This document shows, piece by piece, positions 58,944 to 64,000 of a stretch of 64,000 nucleotides of DNA. The translations under genes and the position numbers were made by a program. This stretch comes from a bacterium Scap17 (GTDB lineage Bacteria > Pseudomonadota > Gammaproteobacteria > Pseudomonadales > Halomonadaceae): assembly GCA_013376735.1 (NCBI GenBank), contig VINJ01000001.1:806001-870000 (forward strand). The letters run 5' to 3'. Position 1 is the first letter of the stretch. Each line of letters begins with the position of its first letter. The notes beneath the pieces were generated by a model that did not search any database, was not told the origin of the DNA, and worked only from the letters and a program-made list of their open reading frames with translations.

Positions 58944-59021
58944 TTGCTTGGCATCTTGGTTGCCGAGCATCTTGAGTGACGAGCTTTGGACCAGCCTGAG
59001 TCAGCAGGGCTCTCTCGAGCG

Positions 59022-59267
59022 CTACTGCTGGTGCATATCGCGCTCCATGCGCGCCACCATCTCGTCGATGCTGGTCTCATCCATGGCGGGCTCACCGGCG
59101 ATGCTGTGGGATTCGTCAGCCCAGGCACCAAGATCCAGCAGTTGGCAGCGTTTGCTGCAGAAAGGGCGAAACTCGCTGGCGGTACTCCATACCACGTCGG
59201 TACGGCATTGAGGGCAAGCGACGGTCAATGGTGTCTTGCCATTGGGGGCAGCGGTGGCATCAGACAT
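59022..59267 (-). CDS. yacG: DNA gyrase inhibitor YacG (zinc-finger protein)
   Basis: An 81-residue zinc protein: ligands are the CPQC pair and the FCSKRC pair, followed by [18 protein letters not shown], the family signature. E. coli YacG binds GyrB and inhibits gyrase. An acidic C-terminal tail follows ([15 protein letters not shown]). It overlaps the coaE end by 8 bp, as in the conserved pilD-coaE-yacG run. Confidence 0.93.
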   Translation of the reverse strand: MSDATAAPNGKTPLTVACPQCRTDVVWSTASEFRPFCSKRCQLLDLGAWADESHSIAGEPAMDETSIDEMVARMERDMHQQ

Positions 59268-59910
59268 GAGGTGTGTCCTGAAACGGTGTATGGGGGGCGC
59301 TCAGTGATCGATAGTAGGCATCCATGGCCCTTACCTGTTCACGAAGATGCGCCAAGCTTCCGTCATTGTCGATGACATCGTCGGCCTTGGCCAGTCGTGT
59401 CTCGCGTGGCAGCTGGGCCGCGAGGATGGCGCGTACCTGCGCTTCGCTGACACCATCGCGGCTCAGCGTGCGCGCCAGCTGCACATCCTGGCTGACATCC
59501 ACCACCAGGGTACGTGAGACGAGGCTGTCCTGGCCGGACTCGAACAACAGGGGAGAGACCAGCAGGCGATAGGGGCTGATCATGGCCGCGAGATGCTCGA
59601 CGATCCGCTCCCGGATACGCGGATGGGTGCAGTGCTCCAGCCATTGACGCTCCTCGGGGGCAGCGAAGATCCGCTCGCGCAGCGCGGCGCGATCAAGCTC
59701 GCCCCGTGCCGTGACGATCGACTCGCCGAAGTGGGCGATGATCTCGGCCAGTGCGGTTTCGCCGGGGCGCACGATCTCGCGCGAGACATCATCGGCATCC
59801 ACCCACTGGATGCCCAGCTCGCCGAAGAGTCGCGCGACGCTCGACTTGCCGCTGCCGATGCCGCCTGTGACACCGATGATGGGGCCTTGGGATACAGAAG
59901 TCGTCGTCAT
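59260..59910 (-). CDS. coaE: Dephospho-CoA kinase CoaE
   Basis: A 216-residue P-loop kinase: Walker A GGIGSGKS (16-23), [12 protein letters not shown], and [20 protein letters not shown]. It phosphorylates dephospho-CoA at the 3'-OH to complete coenzyme A. The ATG at 59910 gives [17 protein letters not shown]; a longer frame upstream overlaps pilD and lacks support. It overlaps pilD by 4 bp and yacG by 8 bp. Confidence 0.96.
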   Translation of the reverse strand: MTTTSVSQGPIIGVTGGIGSGKSSVARLFGELGIQWVDADDVSREIVRPGETALAEIIAHFGESIVTARGELDRAALRERIFAAPEERQWLEHCTHPRIRERIVEHLAAMISPYRLLVSPLLFESGQDSLVSRTLVVDVSQDVQLARTLSRDGVSEAQVRAILAAQLPRETRLAKADDVIDNDGSLAHLREQVRAMDAYYRSLSAPHTPFQDTPHV

Positions 59911-60767
59911 GCGCCAATCACGCTCAGGTAGAGGCTCATCAAGGGCGTGCCAAACAGCAGGGCGATCCAGCCGGCAACCGCCAGATAAGGCCCGAAGGGC
60001 ATCGGGGCGCCGCGCAGACGCGGAACCAGCAGTTGCAGCAGGATGCCCAGAACGGCCCCGAGACCGGCGGACAGAATCAGCAACAGCGGCAACCACTGCC
60101 AGCCGAGCCAGGCACCCAGCGCGGCGAGCAGCTTGAAGTCACCGTAGCCCATGCCTTCCTTGCCGGTGACCAGCTTGAATAGCCAGTAGAAGCTCCACAG
60201 CACCAGATAGCCTGCCATCGCGCCGATGACGGCGCTGGGCAGCATCAGAGGCTGGAACAGCAACTGATAGGCGAGGCCTGCCCACAGCAGTGGCAGGGTG
60301 ATGGCATCTGGCAGCAGCTGGGTGCGGAAGTCGACGACTGACAGCACCAGCAGGGTCAGACAGGCGCCGAAGATCCACAGGCTCTGTGCCTCCAGGCCGT
60401 AGATCAACGCGATGGACGCGCCGAGCGCGCCTCCGGCCAGCTCCACCAGCGGGTACTGCGCGCTGATACGCGTATTGCAGCTGGCGCAGCGGCCACGGCG
60501 TTTCAGCCAGCCGAGAATGGGCAGGTTGTCGTGCCACTTGATTGGCGTGTCACAGCCCGGGCAGCGTGAAGCTGGCACCAGCAGATTGAAGCGCGGTGTA
60601 TCTTCGGCTTCCAGCTCCAATGCCTCGCGGGCCTCGGCGCGCCATTGGCGCATCATCATCACGGGCAGGCGAGTGATGACGACATTCAGAAAGCTGCCGA
60701 TCAGCAAACCGAATATACCGGCCAGGCAGGCCTGCAGAGTGGGGGAAAGTTGGGCGAGTGATTCCAC
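59907..60767 (-). CDS. pilD: Type IV prepilin leader peptidase / N-methyltransferase PilD
   Basis: A 286-residue membrane protease with about seven to eight helices. The cytoplasmic domain carries the two Cys pairs CPGC and CASC; the catalytic aspartates are in VVDFRTQLLPD and GYGDFKLLAALG. It cleaves and methylates type IV pilins and type II secretion pseudopilins. The start is GTG at 60767, with AAGGAC 5 nt upstream. It follows pilC after a hairpin and is coupled to coaE. Confidence 0.95.
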   Translation of the reverse strand: MESLAQLSPTLQACLAGIFGLLIGSFLNVVITRLPVMMMRQWRAEAREALELEAEDTPRFNLLVPASRCPGCDTPIKWHDNLPILGWLKRRGRCASCNTRISAQYPLVELAGGALGASIALIYGLEAQSLWIFGACLTLLVLSVVDFRTQLLPDAITLPLLWAGLAYQLLFQPLMLPSAVIGAMAGYLVLWSFYWLFKLVTGKEGMGYGDFKLLAALGAWLGWQWLPLLLILSAGLGAVLGILLQLLVPRLRGAPMPFGPYLAVAGWIALLFGTPLMSLYLSVIGA

Positions 60768-60792
60768 GAGTCGTCCTTGTCAGTAAATGACA

Positions 60793-60820
60793 CGGCCGCG
60801 TCCTTTTGGTGGCGCGGCCG
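60793..60820 (-). terminator. Hairpin between pilC and pilD
   Basis: CGGCCGCG, 12-nt loop, CGCGGCCG: an 8-bp GC stem in the 91-bp gap. No T tract follows on the minus strand; it may only attenuate pilD. Confidence 0.4.
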
Positions 60821-60858
60821 CTTGGCATGAAAGCTTCTTTCGAGATACAGGCCGCGTG

Positions 60859-62097
60859 CTAGATCGCGTTGCCCAGCTCGAAGATGGGAAGATACATCGA
60901 GACCACAAGCCCGCCCACCAGGGTGCCTAGCACCACGATGATCAAGGGCTCCAGCAGTGAGGTCAGGGCATCTACCTTGTTGTCGACATCTTCTTCGTAG
61001 AAATCCGCCACCTTGTTGAGCATGGCATCCAGTGAGCCGGATTCCTCGCCAATCGCTACCATCTGTACTGCCAGAGTCGGAAACAGCTGCGTATTGCGCA
61101 TGGCGAAGTTCAGCTGCTGGCCAGTAGAGACATCTTCCTTGATCTGGGCGATGGCACGCTCGTAGACCTTGTTGCCTGAGGCGCCGGCGGCAGTATCTAG
61201 CGATTCCACCAACGGAACACCGGCCTGAAAGGTCGTGGCCAATGTGCGTGAATAACGAGCGACAGACGATTTATCCAGGATATCGCCGAGCACCGGTACC
61301 TTGAGCATGAAGCGGTGACTGGCGTAGGCAAACTTGTCAGAGCGCTTGATCGCTTGCGCAATAAGTACGACGGCCAGGATGATCGCGCCTAGCGCAATAT
61401 ACCAATAATTCTGCGCATACTCCGACAAGCTGATCGTCAGCTGGGTAAAGGCTGGCAGTTCTGCGCCGAAGCCCTGGAAAAGACTTTCGAATTGCGGGAC
61501 AACCTTGATCAACAGAATCGCTGTGACCCCGATCCCGACGCCGATCACGGCGATAGGGTAATACAGAGCTTTCTTGACGCGCGCCTTGAGGGAATCAATC
61601 TTTTCTTTATAGGTCGCGACACGGTCGAGCATCTTGTCCAGGGCGCCAGCTTGTTCGCCGGCTTCAACCAGATTGGCAAACAGCTTGTCAAAGTGCTGGG
61701 GATGTTTGCGCAAGGCTTCCGAAAAGCTGGCGCCTGCTCCCACCTGATTCATCATGTCTTCGACCAGATGACGCATGCCCGGACTCTTCATGCTCTCAGC
61801 CACGATGCCAAATGCCTGAAGTACCGGTACGCCAGCGCGGATCATGGTCGCCATCTGACGGGCGAACATGGTGACATCCTTGCCACTGACCTTCTTGCTG
61901 CCGCCAAACAGGGAGGACTTCTTGCGCAGGCGCTTTACCACGATTCCCTGGCTGGTCAGCGTGTTCTTGACCTGGTCGACACTGGCCGACATCAGCTCGC
62001 CCTTGACGTTTTCACCGCGCGAATTCTTGCCCGACCATTGCCAGGTCTCAATGCCCGCTTTTTTCTTGTCTTGCTTGGCAGTTCTGGGAGTTGCCAT
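60859..62097 (-). CDS. pilC: Type IV pilus inner-membrane platform protein PilC
   Basis: A 412-residue GspF/PilC protein: two T2SSF domains (ARQMATMIRAGVPVLQAF; YSRTLATTFQAGVPLVESLD) and three membrane helices. It forms the platform that couples PilB to pilus assembly. It is minus-strand and downstream of pilB after 176 bp; codon use and base composition are slightly less GC-rich than the dcw genes, but I see no sign of recent transfer. Confidence 0.95.
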   Translation of the reverse strand: MATPRTAKQDKKKAGIETWQWSGKNSRGENVKGELMSASVDQVKNTLTSQGIVVKRLRKKSSLFGGSKKVSGKDVTMFARQMATMIRAGVPVLQAFGIVAESMKSPGMRHLVEDMMNQVGAGASFSEALRKHPQHFDKLFANLVEAGEQAGALDKMLDRVATYKEKIDSLKARVKKALYYPIAVIGVGIGVTAILLIKVVPQFESLFQGFGAELPAFTQLTISLSEYAQNYWYIALGAIILAVVLIAQAIKRSDKFAYASHRFMLKVPVLGDILDKSSVARYSRTLATTFQAGVPLVESLDTAAGASGNKVYERAIAQIKEDVSTGQQLNFAMRNTQLFPTLAVQMVAIGEESGSLDAMLNKVADFYEEDVDNKVDALTSLLEPLIIVVLGTLVGGLVVSMYLPIFELGNAI

Positions 62098-62273
62098 GTC
62101 AGTTATCGTTCCCTGATAAATGGGGAGCAGGCATTGAAGGTCGAGCCATGTTCAATGCCTGGGTCATCCTGTCCTCAATGTGCCTGATGACTGAACAAAA
62201 GTCAGCTATCTGACGTATTGACCACTGTCAGCCGCCATGGATAACCGTGACATGCGTGGCCTGCAACAGTGAC

Positions 62274-64000
62274 TCAGTCCTTGGTGATGCGATTGACTTC
62301 TTCCAGTGAGGTCATGCCCGACATCACCTTGCGCAAGCCGCTACGCCTCAGGTCTGAAAGCCCTTCCTTGCGGGCCTGGTCTGCCAGCTCGATGGCGGTG
62401 CCCTCACGCATGATCAAGCGGCTCATTTCATCCGAGATCGGCATGACTTCATAGATGCCGACGCGCCCCTTGTAACCCAGGGTGCACTGACTGCAGCCGA
62501 CGGGGCGGAAGATGGTCGCGGCCTCGAGTTCCGCTGTGCTGAAGCCATTGTCTTCATTGAAGCCCATCGAGGCCATCGCCTCGGGCGGAATCTCCGCGGG
62601 CTGGCGGCAGTGGGTGCACAGGCGGCGAGCAAGGCGCTGAGCGATGATCAACGAGACGGAACTCGCGATGTTGAAGGGGGCAATTCCCATGTTGCTCAGA
62701 CGTGTCAGCGTCTCGGGCGCTGAGTTGGTGTGCAAGGTAGAAAGTACCAGGTGACCGGTCTGTGCCGCCTTGACACCAATCTCGGCGGTTTCCTTGTCAC
62801 GAATCTCCCCCACCATCACCACATCAGGGTCCTGGCGCAGGAAGGCGCGCAGGGCCGAGGCGAAATCCAGGCCGATCTTGGGCAACACGTTGACCTGGTT
62901 GACGCCTTCCACCTTGAGCTCGACCGGGTCTTCCGCCGTCGAGATATTGCGCTCCGGGGTATTGAGGATATTCAAGCCGGTGTAGAGCGTCACGGTCTTG
63001 CCGCTACCGGTCGGGCCTGTGACCAGAATCATGCCCTGGGGCTGAGCCAGCGTCTTCTCGAACATGGCGCGCTGCTCGGGTTCGAAGCCCAGCGCTTCAA
63101 TGCCCATCTTGGCCGAGCTGGGATCAAGAATACGCAGCACGATCTTCTCGCCATACACGGTCGGCAGTGTATTGACACGGAAATCGATGGAGCGGGACTT
63201 GGACAGCCGCAGCTTGATCGCGCCGTCCTGTGGCAAACGGCGCTCGGAAATATCCATGCGTGACATGACTTTCAGGCGCGCCGAGATCCGGTTACGCATA
63301 TTGAAGGGCGGGCGAGTGTTCTCGATCAACATGCCATCGATACGAAAACGAATGCGGTAGGTGGATTCGTAGGGCTCGAAGTGGATATCCGATGCACCAC
63401 GCTTGATGGCATCCAGCAGTACCTTGTGAACGAAACGCACGACTGGCGCATCGTCACTGCTGGCCGTGATCGCCATATCCTGGCTATTGTCTTCCTCACC
63501 CTCGAAATCCAGCCCATCGAGCGCTTCGCCATCTTCACCAAGTATATCCATGGCGCTTTCTTCGCCGGCTTCCAGATACTGCTCCAATGCCGGCGCCAGC
63601 TGGTCGGCGGCGACCAGCACACTCTCGATCGACAGGCCGGTGGCAAATTGCAGCTCATCGAGATGTGTGAGGGTTGAGGGTGAGGGCACGCCGACGGTCA
63701 GTCGATGCTCACGGCGATAGAGTGGCAATACGCCCAGCTTGCGCAACACCTTCTCAGGCAGCTCATCAATGGCGGGCAGTGAATCGGTGCGAATGGCATC
63801 GAGATCCACATACGGCAGGCCGTATTCCCAGGCAGCCGCCAATGTCGCGTCACGTGCCGTCACCAGGCCGTGCGCGATGATATGCAGCAACAGGCTTTCC
63901 CCGGCCTCATTGGCTTCCTGTTCCGCCAGCTGCGCTGCCTGGGGGTCGAGCAGGCCAGAGTCGACCAGTCGGGCGGCAAATCCTTTTAGCGTGTGTTCTG
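62274..64000 (-). CDS. pilB: Type IV pilus assembly ATPase PilB (5' end beyond window)
   Basis: An open frame from the right edge: the first visible residues are EHTLKGFAARLVDSGLLDPQ, close to the usual PilB N-terminus, so only a few codons are missing. 575 residues are visible. MshEN domain, then Walker A GPTGSGKTVTLYTGL, Asp box, Walker B (DPDVVMVGEIRDKETAEI) and the tetracysteine zinc site CTHC ... CSQC. It powers pilus extension. A TTG at 63890 is internal and not the start. Confidence 0.95.
   Translation of the reverse strand, partial: EHTLKGFAARLVDSGLLDPQAAQLAEQEANEAGESLLLHIIAHGLVTARDATLAAAWEYGLPYVDLDAIRTDSLPAIDELPEKVLRKLGVLPLYRREHRLTVGVPSPSTLTHLDELQFATGLSIESVLVAADQLAPALEQYLEAGEESAMDILGEDGEALDGLDFEGEEDNSQDMAITASSDDAPVVRFVHKVLLDAIKRGASDIHFEPYESTYRIRFRIDGMLIENTRPPFNMRNRISARLKVMSRMDISERRLPQDGAIKLRLSKSRSIDFRVNTLPTVYGEKIVLRILDPSSAKMGIEALGFEPEQRAMFEKTLAQPQGMILVTGPTGSGKTVTLYTGLNILNTPERNISTAEDPVELKVEGVNQVNVLPKIGLDFASALRAFLRQDPDVVMVGEIRDKETAEIGVKAAQTGHLVLSTLHTNSAPETLTRLSNMGIAPFNIASSVSLIIAQRLARRLCTHCRQPAEIPPEAMASMGFNEDNGFSTAELEAATIFRPVGCSQCTLGYKGRVGIYEVMPISDEMSRLIMREGTAIELADQARKEGLSDLRRSGLRKVMSGMTSLEEVNRITKD

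Overview
The window looks like core chromosome of a GC-rich gammaproteobacterium. Gene content and order closely follow the Pseudomonas-type arrangement (ptsO-rapZ-ptsN-hpf-rpoN-lptB...; rplM-rpsI-petABC-sspAB; rnpB followed by the dcw cluster; secA-argJ-mutT; pilBCD-coaE-yacG). Protein details (for example the MurC and FtsA N-termini and the DolP/DiaA/YraN/LpoA/RsmI block) suggest the Halomonadaceae (Halomonas/Cobetia); that is inference from recall, not a search. I see no insertion sequence, prophage, CRISPR array, tRNA or rRNA. The only RNA gene seen is rnpB.

Layout. 1-6115, mostly minus: the 5' part of mgtE, the nitrogen-PTS genes ptsO, rapZ and ptsN, hpf, rpoN, then the LPS export ATPase lptB. 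6119-10284, minus: lptA, lptC, kdsC, kdsD and the exchanger yrbG, the classical LPS transport/KDO cluster. 10600-13969, plus: mlaFEDCB, retrograde phospholipid transport. 14195-17951, plus: ibaG, murA, hisG, hisD. 18078-22561: the periplasmic protease degS/algW (minus), a Nif3-family gene, zapG (minus), zapE. 22812-28128, plus: rplM-rpsI, the cytochrome bc1 operon petABC, sspA-sspB. 28297-31832, minus: dolP, diaA, yraN, lpoA. 32031-33350, plus: rsmI and rnpB. 33635-51060, plus: a compact division and cell wall cluster rsmH-ftsL-ftsI-murE-murF-mraY-murD-ftsW-murG-murC-ddlB-ftsQ-ftsA-ftsZ, mostly with overlapping starts and stops, but without mraZ in front. 51511 onward: lpxC, dciA (minus), a small secretory ORF, secA, argJ, a Nudix/ThiE-like fusion, then on the minus strand yacG, coaE, pilD, pilC and the truncated pilB.

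The most interesting locus is 53181-53736. Directly upstream of secA, in the place E. coli uses for secM, lies a 126-codon ORF with an N-terminal signal-like segment. It ends in Arg-Ala-Pro-Pro followed by only three residues. RAPP is the core of known proteobacterial translation-arrest peptides. The last codons of this ORF (53550-53559) are a perfect 10-nt complement of the secA Shine-Dalgarno region (53726-53735), which abuts the secA ATG. A ribosome stalled at RAPP would cover exactly the sequestering strand and free the secA ribosome binding site. I read this as a SecM-like secretion monitor built on an RAPP arrest motif instead of the SecM motif. The sequence relations are seen directly; the mechanism is inference.

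Other features are well-formed intrinsic terminators at convergent gene ends (long perfect stems at 17991, 20363, 28193, 52572 and 58902), plausible sigma70 promoters before hpf, rplM and petA, a 12-nt degenerate tandem repeat downstream of ptsO, and a 15-nt tandem repeat that starts at the mlaD stop codon.
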